The notes beneath the pieces were generated by a model. It worked only from the letters and a program-made list of their open reading frames with translations. It ran no database searches and had not been told where the DNA came from. Both the position numbers and the translations under genes were made by a program. A stretch of 24,243 nucleotides of DNA from Intrasporangium_A sp051961875 (lineage in GTDB: Bacteria; Actinomycetota; Actinomycetes; Actinomycetales; Dermatophilaceae), in the NCBI RefSeq assembly GCF_051961875.1, contig NZ_JBQCCV010000009.1, forward strand, positions 1-24,243. Reading direction: 5' to 3'. Below, one piece after another: positions 1-6,842 of the stretch (positions are counted from its first letter, which is position 1; every line of letters starts with the position of its first letter).

Positions 1-163
1 CCCGGGGGCCCCCAACCCACAATAATCTCGCCCGGCACCCGGGGGGGCCCCTTGCACCCCGCCGGGGGGGGCGCTCCCCCGGCCGGGCCCCCAGCGCCAT
101 ACGGCGGGGTTCGGCGGGGGATCAGTCCGCCGGACGGCGGAGGAGTCCCTCGGGCCCGGGCAC
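1..163. other. G/C homopolymer-rich non-coding leader before atpC
   Basis: About 160 bases are dominated by runs of five to eight G or C, with little A or T, and no frame resembles the end of ATP synthase beta (atpD), the gene that normally lies just upstream of atpC with a very short gap. Either the atpD-atpC junction is unusually long here, or the edge of the assembly is poor. I see no gene, promoter or mobile-element signature in this part. Confidence 0.5.
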
Positions 164-196
164 TACACTTCTGAAACTGCTGAACAGATCCGGAGG
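164..196 (+). promoter_or_regulatory. Possible -10 box and strong ribosome binding site of atpC
   Basis: TACACT at 164-169 fits a -10 box, but no good -35 is visible. GGAGG at 192-196 lies five bases before the GTG start at 202 and decides that start. The ribosome site is secure; the promoter is tentative because atpC is normally transcribed from the front of the atp operon. Confidence 0.4.
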
Positions 197-201
197 AACA
201 C

Positions 202-483
202 GTGAGTTCACTCAAGGTTGAGATGGTCGCAGCCGACCGCAAGGTGTGGGAGGGCGAGGCGAAGTTCGTCCGCGGGCGCACCGCGAGCGGCGAGCTCGGC
301 ATCCTGCCAGGCCACACGCCGCTGCTCGGCGCCATCGTCGAGGGTGAGGTGACCATCGAGGCGATGGACGGCTCCCGCCACCAGGCGAAGGTCGACGGCG
401 GGTTCCTCTCGGTCGACTCCGACGTCGTCACGATCGTCGCCGAGCACGTCGACGCGTCATCCCTCAACGCCGCCGGGCACTGA
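202..483 (+). CDS. atpC: ATP synthase F1 epsilon subunit, short form
   Basis: This is the epsilon subunit of the F1Fo ATP synthase, a central-stalk protein that links gamma to the c-ring on the cytoplasmic side. The 93 residues match the N-terminal beta-sandwich domain (start SSLKVEMVAADRKVWEG, middle GELGILPGHTPLLGAI). The chain stops soon after that domain, so the C-terminal two-helix domain that inhibits ATP hydrolysis in longer versions (about 120-140 residues) is essentially missing. The GTG start at 202 is fixed by GGAGG at 192-196. The DUF2550 gene follows after nine bases and is probably co-transcribed, an order shared with other actinobacteria. Short epsilon subunits are, as far as I recall, common in Micrococcales, so this need not be a truncation. 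Confidence 0.95.
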   Translation: MSSLKVEMVAADRKVWEGEAKFVRGRTASGELGILPGHTPLLGAIVEGEVTIEAMDGSRHQAKVDGGFLSVDSDVVTIVAEHVDASSLNAAGH

Positions 484-492
484 GGACCTGCC

Positions 493-930
493 GTGCCGTC
501 CGCGCTCGTCTCAACGGAGATCGTGGTCGGCACGCTCCTGCTCGTCGTCGCACTCGTCCTGCTCGTGACGTATGCGCGCCGGCGCTACATCTCGCGCGGC
601 CTGCCGCTCACGGTCTGTGGTCTGCGCATGGAGGCCGGCAAGCGCTGGCGGCTCGGCCTCATCCGGTTCGGTGACAACGCCCTCGAGTGGTACGCACTCG
701 GGGGCGTTTCCCTGCGCGCCCGCCACCGCTGGCCCCGCCAGTCGCTGCTGCTCGAGACGCCGGCCCCGCTCGCGTCGGGGGAGTCGATCCCCGTCATCCC
801 CGGTGCCCAGCGGGTCCCGTGCACGTCGGGGCGGCAGCGCTTCGACCTGGCCCTGGCACACGACGACTACACGGCCGTGCGGTCGTGGCAGGAGGCGTCA
901 CCGCCGGGCTACAACGTCAACGTCGCCTGA
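493..930 (+). CDS. DUF2550 single-pass membrane protein
   Basis: This 145-residue protein has one N-terminal membrane helix (about residues 8-28, rich in V and L) followed by basic residues YARRRYISRG, so the rest should face the cytoplasm. The soluble part (GLRMEAGKRWRLGLIRFGDN and the later RRW-type stretch) matches the actinobacterial DUF2550 family, which is regularly found directly after atpC, as in Mycobacterium tuberculosis. The function is unknown; position suggests a link to ATP synthase or the membrane but does not prove one. The GTG start lies nine bases after the atpC stop, so translation is probably coupled. It is the last gene before a strong hairpin at 934-971. Confidence 0.85.
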   Translation: MPSALVSTEIVVGTLLLVVALVLLVTYARRRYISRGLPLTVCGLRMEAGKRWRLGLIRFGDNALEWYALGGVSLRARHRWPRQSLLLETPAPLASGESIPVIPGAQRVPCTSGRQRFDLALAHDDYTAVRSWQEASPPGYNVNVA

Positions 931-933
931 CGC

Positions 934-971
934 ACGGGGGCTCACGGGCCTGGGCGGCCCTGCGCCCCCGT
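934..971 (+). terminator. Compound hairpin, probable end of the atp operon
   Basis: ACGGGGGC (934-941) pairs perfectly with GCCCCCGT (964-971). Inside it GGGCC (946-950) pairs with GGCCC (956-960) around a five-base loop. The structure starts three bases after the DUF2550 stop. There is no T-tract, which is common for actinobacterial terminators. The stems are seen directly; the terminator role is inferred from position. Confidence 0.6.
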
Positions 972-1018
972 ATCCCCCCGAAACATCCGCGTGGCCGGGC
1001 CCGCCCTGCTCACTGGGT

Positions 1019-1057
1019 GTGGAGGATCAGCACGTGCTGGCGTCGGTGATCCTCCAC
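1019..1057. terminator. Perfect 11-bp inverted repeat between convergent genes
   Basis: GTGGAGGATCA (1019-1029) is perfectly complementary to TGATCCTCCAC (1047-1057). The 17-base loop begins with half of another palindrome, CAGCACGTGCTG (1028-1039). It sits 29 bases past the stop of the minus-strand adenosyltransferase gene and serves as a plausible terminator for that strand or for both. No T-tract is present. Confidence 0.55.
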
Positions 1058-1085
1058 GGCCGCTCCGGACGGGGTGGGCTGGCGG

Positions 1086-1706
1086 CTACTTCTCGGGCTT
1101 CTCGACCCGGCCGCCGCCCGGCTGCCAGAGGACGTCCCCGCCGATCTGCAGGTTCGCGACCCGGGCGAGGATGAACAGCAGGTCGGACAGGCGGTTGAGG
1201 TACTTCGCGGTCAGCACGTTGACGCCGCCCGTGCCGCGTCCGCTGCCCGGGGCGTCGCCGTGCTCGGCGATCGCACCCCATGCCGACCGCTCAGCGCGGC
1301 GGACGATCGTCGTGGCGAGGTGGAGGTAGGCCGAGCCCGCGGTGCCGCCCGGCAGGATGAAGGACCGCAGCTTCGGCAGGTCCTCGAGGTAGCGGTCGCA
1401 GTCGGCCTCGAGGTCGTCGATCCACGGCTGGTCGACCCGCAGCGGCGGGAAGTCGTAGGTCTCCTGGAGCGGGGTGGACAGGTCGGCGCCGACGTCGAAG
1501 AGCTCGTTCTGGACGCGCAGCAGGGTGGCCATCACCTCGTCGTCCAGCCCACCCGCGGCGATGGCGATCCCGATGGCGGCGTTGGCCTCGTTGCAGTCGG
1601 CGTAGGCGCCGAGGCGGGGGTCGGTCTTGCTCGTCCGCGAGAAGTCACCGAGCGCCGTGGTGCCGTCGTCGCCCGTACGGGTGTAGATCTTCGTCAGGTT
1701 GACCAT
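1086..1706 (-). CDS. pduO: PduO-type cob(I)alamin adenosyltransferase (ATR)
   Basis: The enzyme transfers the adenosyl group of ATP to cob(I)alamin, making coenzyme B12. The 206 residues show the PduO-family N-terminal ATP-binding motif (KIYTRTGDDGTTAL, residues 6-19), the middle LRSFILPGGT stretch and the conserved ATTIVRRAERSAW helix. The protein should be a soluble trimer. The start is ATG at 1706, with GACAGT exactly seven bases upstream on the minus strand and no Shine-Dalgarno, suggesting a leaderless message. It is divergent from murA, an arrangement also found in mycobacteria. The likely client here is the B12-dependent ethylmalonyl-CoA mutase at 3564, with MeaB (13920) as chaperone. 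Confidence 0.92.
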   Translation of the reverse strand: MVNLTKIYTRTGDDGTTALGDFSRTSKTDPRLGAYADCNEANAAIGIAIAAGGLDDEVMATLLRVQNELFDVGADLSTPLQETYDFPPLRVDQPWIDDLEADCDRYLEDLPKLRSFILPGGTAGSAYLHLATTIVRRAERSAWGAIAEHGDAPGSGRGTGGVNVLTAKYLNRLSDLLFILARVANLQIGGDVLWQPGGGRVEKPEK

Positions 1707-1730
1707 GCACCCAACTGTCGCAGATAGGGT
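1699..1730 (+). promoter_or_regulatory. murA promoter (leaderless)
   Basis: TAGGGT at 1725-1730 ends seven bases before the GTG at 1738, a leaderless geometry. TTGACC at 1699-1704 could be the -35, but the 20-base spacer is longer than usual. The -35 would overlap the start codon of the divergent adenosyltransferase gene. Confidence 0.55.
1714..1719 (-). promoter_or_regulatory. -10 box of the adenosyltransferase gene (leaderless)
   Basis: GACAGT on the minus strand lies seven bases before the ATG at 1706, so transcription would start at or next to the start codon. No ribosome binding site is present in the gap. The box is only five bases from the murA -10 on the other strand. Confidence 0.5.
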
Positions 1731-1737
1731 CTCTCGG

Positions 1738-3024
1738 GTGAGAGAGCGGTTCAGGATCTACGGTGGTGCGCGCCTCGCCGGCGAGGTGGCGGTCGTCGGC
1801 GCCAAGAACAGTGCCCTCAAGCTGATGGCTGCGGCACTGCTGGCGGAGGGGCGCACGACCCTGACGAACGTGCCCGCCATCGCGGACGTGACGATCATGG
1901 CCCAGCTCCTGCGCAGCCTCGGCGTCGACGTCGACTACGACCCGGACTCCGGCGTCGTGGTGCTCGACGTCCCGGAGACGGTGGGGCACCGCGCCGACTA
2001 CCGCCTCGTGCGGGCCCTGCGCGCCTCCATCTCGGTCCTCGGCCCGCTCGTGGCCCGCACCGGCGAGGCCGACGTGGCGGTGCCCGGGGGTGACGCGATC
2101 GGCTCGCGCGGCCTCGACCTGCACGCGGCCGGGCTGGAGGCGCTCGGTGCCTCCGTCCACGTCTCGCACGGCTACCTCGTCGCCGCCGCACCGCACGGGC
2201 TCAGCGGCACCGAGATCCGGCTCGAGTTCCCGAGTGTCGGAGCCACCGAGAACATCCTCACCGCCGCGGTGCTGGCGAGGGGACGGACCGTCATCGACAA
2301 CGCGGCCCGTGAGCCCGAGATCGAGGACCTCGCCGACCTGCTCGTCGGGATGGGCGCGCAGGTCACCGGCGCCGGCACCTCGTGCATCGTCGTCGACGGT
2401 GTCGAGGTGCTCAAGCCGACCACGCACGCCGTGGTGCCCGACCGCATCGCGGCGGGCACGTGGGCGTTCGCGGCGGCGACGACCCGAGGTGACATCGAGG
2501 TCCTGGGCGGGCGCGCGGATCACCTGCGGGCACCTCTGGCCGCCCTAGAGCGAGCCGGCTGCACCGTGGAGGTGACGGGGCGTGGGTTCCGGGTCGCCGC
2601 CGGCCCGGGGCGGCTCGCGGCGTTCGACGTCGCGACGCTGCCGTATCCCGGCTTCCCGACCGACCTGCAGCCGTTCGCCATCGCCTACAACGCCGTCGCG
2701 AGCGGCAGCGCGATGGTCACCGAGAACCTCTTCGAGGCCCGGTTCCGCACGGTCCAGGAGCTTGCCCGGCTCGGGGCCGACGCCCAGGTGGACGGGCACC
2801 ACGTGATGGTCCACGGCGTGCCGATCCTCTCGGGCGCACCGGTCGAGTCGAGCGACATCCGCTCCGGCGCGGCCCTCGTCATCGCCGGCCTGGTGGCCGA
2901 GGGCGAGACGCTCGTCAGCGGCGTACACCACATCGACCGGGGCTACCCGCGCTTCGAGGAGGCCCTGCGCGGGCTCGGCGCCGACGTGTCCCGCGAGCCC
3001 GACGAGGACCTTTGGGAGGATTGA
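1738..3024 (+). CDS. murA: UDP-N-acetylglucosamine 1-carboxyvinyltransferase (MurA)
   Basis: MurA transfers enolpyruvate from PEP to UDP-GlcNAc, the first committed step of peptidoglycan precursor synthesis in the cytoplasm. The frame shows the GAKNSALKLMAA motif near the N-terminus, FPSVGATENI in the middle and HIDRGYPRFEEALRGLGA at the C-terminus. I choose GTG 1738 (428 residues, normal for the family, start RERFRIYGG) over in-frame TTG 1699 or ATG 1705, because a -10 box sits seven bases before it. The catalytic loop reads PGGDAIGSR: Asp119 stands where Escherichia coli has Cys115. The Cys-to-Asp change is known in mycobacterial MurA and gives fosfomycin resistance, so intrinsic resistance is expected. 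Confidence 0.95.
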   Translation: MRERFRIYGGARLAGEVAVVGAKNSALKLMAAALLAEGRTTLTNVPAIADVTIMAQLLRSLGVDVDYDPDSGVVVLDVPETVGHRADYRLVRALRASISVLGPLVARTGEADVAVPGGDAIGSRGLDLHAAGLEALGASVHVSHGYLVAAAPHGLSGTEIRLEFPSVGATENILTAAVLARGRTVIDNAAREPEIEDLADLLVGMGAQVTGAGTSCIVVDGVEVLKPTTHAVVPDRIAAGTWAFAAATTRGDIEVLGGRADHLRAPLAALERAGCTVEVTGRGFRVAAGPGRLAAFDVATLPYPGFPTDLQPFAIAYNAVASGSAMVTENLFEARFRTVQELARLGADAQVDGHHVMVHGVPILSGAPVESSDIRSGAALVIAGLVAEGETLVSGVHHIDRGYPRFEEALRGLGADVSREPDEDLWED

Positions 3025-3035
3025 GAGGACAGCGT

Positions 3036-3053
3036 TCGATCGCCCCTGATCGA
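3036..3053 (+). terminator. Weak hairpin after murA
   Basis: TCGATC (3036-3041) pairs with GATCGA (3048-3053) around a six-base loop, twelve bases past the murA stop. It is short and lacks a T-tract, so the terminator role is doubtful. Confidence 0.25.
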
Positions 3054-3078
3054 GCACTTCTCGCGACTTTGGCATTTC

Positions 3079-3110
3079 TTGACCCTTTCTTGACTCCCTG
3101 AGACAACGTT
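3079..3110 (+). promoter_or_regulatory. Possible promoter of the STAS gene
   Basis: The gap holds two -35-like hexamers, TTGACC (3079-3084) and TTGACT (3090-3095), in an AT-richer stretch unlike the rest of the window. The best -10 partner I see is AACGTT (3105-3110), 20 bases from the first hexamer. The start site is uncertain. Confidence 0.3.
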
Positions 3111-3161
3111 TCCGTGCGCTCGCGCGTCATCATGGTTGAGGCAGTACGAGAGGGGTCGCCG

Positions 3162-3521
3162 ATGACGCTGAAACGCCACCGCTCGCATCCGGTCAGGGTG
3201 CTGGAAGCACCGGATGGTCACGACGTGATCATCGAGGGCCGCCTCGACGTCCATACGGTCCCCGACATCCGCGACGCCCTCCACGAGGTCATCGCACGCG
3301 GGCCGGGCGAGCTGCGACTCCATCTGGGTCAGGCAGAGATCGGCGACGCGACCGGGCTCGGCGTCATCGTCCATCTCCATCGTCGGGCGCGCCGCGAGCA
3401 GCGCCGGCTGTGGCTCGTCGGGTCCTCCGAGCGGACGACACGCCTGGTCCGTGGTTGCCGGCTCGACCGCATCCTCGTCCCGGCCCACGGCGAGCACACT
3501 GTGTCGACTCTCACCGCCTGA
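3162..3521 (+). CDS. STAS-domain protein, anti-sigma-factor-antagonist type
   Basis: This 119-residue protein is a single STAS domain of the SpoIIAA type (LDVHTVPDIRDALHEVI, then the signature EIGDATGLGVIVHLHRRA). Such proteins bind anti-sigma kinases and are switched off by phosphorylation of a Ser directly after the conserved Asp. Here the sequence is Asp62-Ala63-Thr64-Gly65, so the usual phospho-Ser is Ala; only the following Thr could be modified. The protein may therefore be constitutively active or regulated differently. The start is uncertain: ATG 3162 follows a GAGAGGGG stretch and gives a normal STAS length; ATG 3132 and GTG 3114 are in frame. No kinase or sigma factor gene is near. 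It stands alone between murA and ecm. Confidence 0.75.
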   Translation: MTLKRHRSHPVRVLEAPDGHDVIIEGRLDVHTVPDIRDALHEVIARGPGELRLHLGQAEIGDATGLGVIVHLHRRARREQRRLWLVGSSERTTRLVRGCRLDRILVPAHGEHTVSTLTA

Positions 3522-3550
3522 CAACCTCCCCAGCCCCCCGAACCCGCGGG

Positions 3551-3556
3551 TACGTT
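3551..3556 (+). promoter_or_regulatory. -10 box of ecm (leaderless)
   Basis: TACGTT ends seven bases before the ATG at 3564. The space between lacks a Shine-Dalgarno sequence. A leaderless message also means there is no room for a B12 riboswitch. Confidence 0.5.
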
Positions 3557-3563
3557 CACAGGC

Positions 3564-5651
3564 ATGCCTGAGCAGGACCCGAGCCACCAGCCGCCGCAGA
3601 CGGCGCGCCCCACCCGCGACCGCCCGTGGGTCATGCGCACCTACGCCGGCCACTCGAGCGCGGCGGCCAGCAACGAGCTCTACCGCCGCAACCTCGCGAA
3701 GGGCCAGACGGGCCTGTCCGTCGCGTTCGACCTGCCGACCCAGACCGGCTACGACCCCGACCACGTCCTGGCCCGCGGCGAGGTCGGCAAGGTGGGGGTG
3801 CCGATCAGCCACATCGGCGACATGGAGGCGCTCTTCCGCGACATCCCGCTGGAGGGCATGAACACGTCCATGACGATCAACGCGACGGCGATGTGGCTGC
3901 TCGCGCTCTACCAGGTGGCGGCCGAGCGCCAGGCCGAGGCGGCGGGGGAGGACCCGGCCGCATGGGTCCACGCCCTCGCCGGCACGACGCAGAACGACAT
4001 CATCAAGGAGTACCTCTCGCGCGGAACCTACGTCTTCCCGCCCGCGCCGTCCCTGCGCCTCATCACGGACATGGTCGCCTACACCGTGCGTGAGATCCCG
4101 AAGTGGAACCCGATCAACATCTGCAGCTACCACCTGCAGGAGGCCGGGGCCACGCCGGTCCAGGAGCTCGCGTACTCCCTCTCGACGGCCGTGGCCGTGC
4201 TCGACGCGGTCCGCGACTCGGGGCAGGTCCCCGAGGACGAGTTCGCCCAGGTCGTCGCGCGCATCTCGTTCTTCGTCAACGCCGGAGTGCGGTTCGTCGA
4301 GGAGAGGTGCAAGATGCGCGCCTTCGTCGAGCTCTGGGACGAGCTCACGCGAGTTCGCTACGGCGTGACCGACGCCAAGGCACGCCGGTTCCGCTACGGC
4401 GTGCAGGTCAACAGCCTTGGCCTGACGGAGGCCCAGCCGGAGAACAACGTGCAGCGGATCGTCCTCGAGATGCTCGCCGTCACCCTGTCCAAGGACGCTC
4501 GCGCCAGGGCCATCCAGCTGCCCGCGTGGAACGAGGCCCTCGGCCTGCCCCGCCCCTGGGACCAGCAGTGGTCGCTGCGCCTCCAGCAGGTGCTCGCCTT
4601 CGAGTCGGACCTGCTCGAGTACGACGACCTCTTCACCGGCTCGGTTGTTGTCGAGCGCAAGGTCGCCGAGCTCGTCGAGGGGGCACGGACCGAGATGGGC
4701 CGGATCGAGGCGATGGGAGGAGCCGTCGCCGCGGTCGAGTCCGGCTACATGAAGTCGGCCCTCGTCGCCTCGCACGCCGAGCGGCGCCGCCGGATCGAGT
4801 CCGGCGAGGAGGTCATCGTCGGGCTCAACAAGTTCGAGACGACCGAGCCGAACCCGCTCACCGCCGACCTCGACACCGCGATCCAGACCGTCGATGCGAC
4901 CGTCGAACAGGCCGCCGCGGCCGCGGTGCGTGAGTGGCGCGAGCGCCGTGACGCCGACCCTGACAGGCGCGGCCGGGCGGAGCGGGCGCTCGACCGGCTC
5001 AAGGCCGACGCCGCCTCCGACACGAACCTCATGGCCGCCACCCTCGAGTGCGCGCGCGCCGAGGTGACGACCGGGGAGTGGGCGGCCGCGCTGCGCGAGC
5101 AGTTCGGCGAGTACCGCGCCCCGACCGGCGTCTCCGCCTCGGTCGGGGTCGGCTCGGCTGAGCCGGGCGGTGGTCTCGCCCGGGCCCGGGAAGCCGTCGC
5201 GCGCACGAACGAGGAGCTCGGCGAGAAGCTGCGCGTGCTCGTGGGCAAGCCCGGCCTCGACGGGCACAGCAACGGCGCCGAGCAGGTCGCCGTCCGGGCA
5301 CGTGACGCCGGCTTCGAGGTGGTCTACCAGGGCATCCGCCTGACCCCCGAGCAGATCGTCGACGCTGCCGTCGCCGAAGACGTCCACCTCGTCGGCCTCT
5401 CGATCCTCTCCGGCTCGCACATGGAGCTCGTCCCCGACATCCTGAGCCGCCTCCGTAAAGCCGGCGCCGACGACATCCCCGTCGTCGTCGGCGGCATCAT
5501 CCCGGAGTCGGACGCGGCGGCGCTCAAGCAGGCCGGGGTGGCAATGGTCTTCACTCCCAAGGACTTTGGCCTCAACGAGATCATGGCGGAGATGGTCGAC
5601 GTCATCCGCACCTCACGCGGCCTGAGCCCGCTCGCGACGCTGCCCGCCTGA
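3564..5651 (+). CDS. ecm: Ethylmalonyl-CoA mutase (coenzyme B12 dependent)
   Basis: Ecm converts (2R)-ethylmalonyl-CoA to methylsuccinyl-CoA in the ethylmalonyl-CoA pathway of acetate assimilation. The 695-residue chain has the substrate TIM barrel (roughly residues 20-530; AFDLPTQTGYD, GTTQNDIIKEYLSRGTY, NICSYHLQEAGATPVQELAY) and a C-terminal B12 domain (about 555-690). The base-off B12 motif is Asp566-Gly-His568-Ser-Asn-Gly571, with His568 as lower axial ligand. SYHLQEAG in place of SGYH and the single-chain form fit Ecm/MeaA better than methylmalonyl- or isobutyryl-CoA mutase. The adenosyltransferase (1086), Ccr (10609), epimerase (12161) and MeaB (13920) in the same window support this. 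Substrate preference is inferred from motifs and context. Confidence 0.9.
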   Translation: MPEQDPSHQPPQTARPTRDRPWVMRTYAGHSSAAASNELYRRNLAKGQTGLSVAFDLPTQTGYDPDHVLARGEVGKVGVPISHIGDMEALFRDIPLEGMNTSMTINATAMWLLALYQVAAERQAEAAGEDPAAWVHALAGTTQNDIIKEYLSRGTYVFPPAPSLRLITDMVAYTVREIPKWNPINICSYHLQEAGATPVQELAYSLSTAVAVLDAVRDSGQVPEDEFAQVVARISFFVNAGVRFVEERCKMRAFVELWDELTRVRYGVTDAKARRFRYGVQVNSLGLTEAQPENNVQRIVLEMLAVTLSKDARARAIQLPAWNEALGLPRPWDQQWSLRLQQVLAFESDLLEYDDLFTGSVVVERKVAELVEGARTEMGRIEAMGGAVAAVESGYMKSALVASHAERRRRIESGEEVIVGLNKFETTEPNPLTADLDTAIQTVDATVEQAAAAAVREWRERRDADPDRRGRAERALDRLKADAASDTNLMAATLECARAEVTTGEWAAALREQFGEYRAPTGVSASVGVGSAEPGGGLARAREAVARTNEELGEKLRVLVGKPGLDGHSNGAEQVAVRARDAGFEVVYQGIRLTPEQIVDAAVAEDVHLVGLSILSGSHMELVPDILSRLRKAGADDIPVVVGGIIPESDAAALKQAGVAMVFTPKDFGLNEIMAEMVDVIRTSRGLSPLATLPA

Positions 5652-5670
5652 CGGCGGGAGCGAAGCGGCA

Positions 5671-5676
5671 TACAGT
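5671..5676 (+). promoter_or_regulatory. -10 box of the small gene at 5683 (leaderless)
   Basis: TACAGT ends six bases before the GTG at 5683, with no Shine-Dalgarno in between. Confidence 0.45.
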
Positions 5677-5682
5677 CGCGGT

Positions 5683-6021
5683 GTGAGCGACCTGCAGTGC
5701 GCGGCCCGGTTCGTCGTCCTCGACGAGGCGGGGCTGGGTGACGTCGAACGGCTCGTGGGGCGGCTCGCGGGCGAGCGGATCGCCGCCGTGTATGCCGCTC
5801 ACCCCCTGGTGCAGGACGCCGCGGTCACGCGGCTGGCGGAGCGGCTCGGCATGCGGGCGGCCGCGGTCGACGGCGATCTCGGCGTCGGCGGGGACGGCTA
5901 CGAGGACCTCGCCGACCGGCACCGGGGCGAGACGGCGGTCGTCGTCCGGGAGGGCGACTCGACCGAACCGGTGCTGCTCCTCGTCGACGCCGACGGCTTC
6001 GCGACCCAGCCGTTTCGCTGA
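5683..6021 (+). CDS. Small hypothetical protein, degenerate histidine-phosphatase-like pattern
   Basis: I do not recognise a defined family for this 112-residue protein. Its middle (IAAVYAAHPLVQDAAVTRLAERLG, then a short acidic stretch, then LADRHRGETAVVV and a hydrophobic VLLLVDADG) follows the order of a phosphoglycerate-mutase/histidine-phosphatase fold, where the same places read SSPL-R--TA--LA--LG and H-GE-V-VV-HG. The N-terminal catalytic RHG motif and the second catalytic His are absent, so any relative here would be inactive. It starts 31 bases after ecm and ends 20 bases from the convergent nucS stop. The coding call rests on the codon pattern and the leaderless -10. Confidence 0.6.
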   Translation: MSDLQCAARFVVLDEAGLGDVERLVGRLAGERIAAVYAAHPLVQDAAVTRLAERLGMRAAAVDGDLGVGGDGYEDLADRHRGETAVVVREGDSTEPVLLLVDADGFATQPFR

Positions 6022-6041
6022 CCGGGGCGGCGGCGAGGCGT

Positions 6042-6737
6042 CTAGAACAGGCGGGACTCGGCGTCGTCGATGCCCTTCAGCGCGTCGTAGTCGAGCACGA
6101 CGCACCGGATGCCGCGGTCCTCGGCGAGGGTCCGCGCCTGCGGCTTGATGACCTGGGCGGCGAAGACGCCGGTGACGGGCGCGAGATGCGGGTCGCGGTT
6201 CATCAGCTCGAGGTAGCGCGTCAGCTGCTCGACGCCGTCGATCTCGCCGCGCCGCTTGATCTCGACGGCGACGCTGCCGCCGGTGTGGTCCTTCGCGAGG
6301 ATGTCGACCGGCCCGATCGCGGTCATGTACTCCCGGCGGACGAGCGACCAGCCGTGGCCGAGCGTGTGGATGTGCTCGGCGAGCAGCTCCTGCAGGTGCG
6401 CCTCGACGCCGTCCTTGACCAGGCCCGGGTCGACGCCGAGCTCGTGGGCGGTGTCGTGCAGGATCTCGTGGATGCTGACGGTGAGGCTGTCACCGCTCTT
6501 CGCGTGAGCGACCTTCCACACCGCGACGGCGCCCTCCTCGGCCTGGGCCTCGTCCGGCTCGACCTCCACCATCGAGCACGGCGGCGCCATCCAGTTGAGC
6601 GGCTTGTAGGACCCGCCGTCGCTGTGGACGAGCACGGAGCCGTCGGCCTTGACGAGCAGGAGCCGGGTCGCGAGGGGCAGGTGGGCGGTGAGCCGGCCGC
6701 TGTAGTCGACGCTGCACCGGGCGATGACGAGACGCAC
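6042..6737 (-). CDS. nucS: Endonuclease NucS (non-canonical mismatch repair)
   Basis: NucS replaces MutS/MutL in most actinobacteria: it cuts both strands at mismatches. The 231-residue protein begins MRLVIARCSVDYSGRL and has the N-terminal DNA-binding domain followed by a RecB-like nuclease domain. The catalytic set is visible in PVDILAKDHTGGSVAVEIKRRGEIDG: Asp145, Glu159 and Lys161. The C-terminal tail SRLF fits the short motif by which NucS binds the beta clamp. The start is GTG 6737 with TAGGGT six bases upstream and no ribosome site, so the message is probably leaderless. It is divergent from hbd and convergent with the small gene at 5683. Confidence 0.94.
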   Translation of the reverse strand: MRLVIARCSVDYSGRLTAHLPLATRLLLVKADGSVLVHSDGGSYKPLNWMAPPCSMVEVEPDEAQAEEGAVAVWKVAHAKSGDSLTVSIHEILHDTAHELGVDPGLVKDGVEAHLQELLAEHIHTLGHGWSLVRREYMTAIGPVDILAKDHTGGSVAVEIKRRGEIDGVEQLTRYLELMNRDPHLAPVTGVFAAQVIKPQARTLAEDRGIRCVVLDYDALKGIDDAESRLF

Positions 6738-6743
6738 GCGGAC

Positions 6744-6749
6744 ACCCTA
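6744..6749 (-). promoter_or_regulatory. -10 box of nucS (leaderless)
   Basis: TAGGGT on the minus strand ends six bases before the GTG at 6737. The same hexamer precedes murA, the epimerase gene and the gene at 16129 at the same distance. Confidence 0.55.
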
Positions 6750-6829
6750 ACGGCACGGGTTGTGGTCCGGCCCACCCAGCGTGGGGAGGCTCACCCCGGC
6801 TAGGCCTGTGAGCGGCACACGGGCTCTGC

Positions 6830-6835
6830 CAGACT
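6830..6835 (+). promoter_or_regulatory. Weak -10 box of hbd (leaderless)
   Basis: CAGACT ends seven bases before the ATG at 6843. It lacks the first T of the consensus but keeps A at position 2 and T at position 6. No Shine-Dalgarno is present. Confidence 0.35.
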
Positions 6836-6842
6836 CCCAAAC

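Noticed and set aside
1699..1737. TTG 1699 or ATG 1705 as the murA start
   Set aside because: They would place the start inside the promoter and add 11-13 residues that MurA proteins lack.
3522..3563. B12 riboswitch before ecm
   Set aside because: The gap is 42 bases with a -10 box seven bases from the ATG; there is no room for a cobalamin aptamer. None was seen before the adenosyltransferase gene either.
2943..5420. Very long open frame on the minus strand opposite murA, STAS gene and ecm
   Set aside because: It mirrors real plus-strand genes; its translation is Arg/Asp/Gly/Leu-rich without any family motif, as expected in high-GC DNA.
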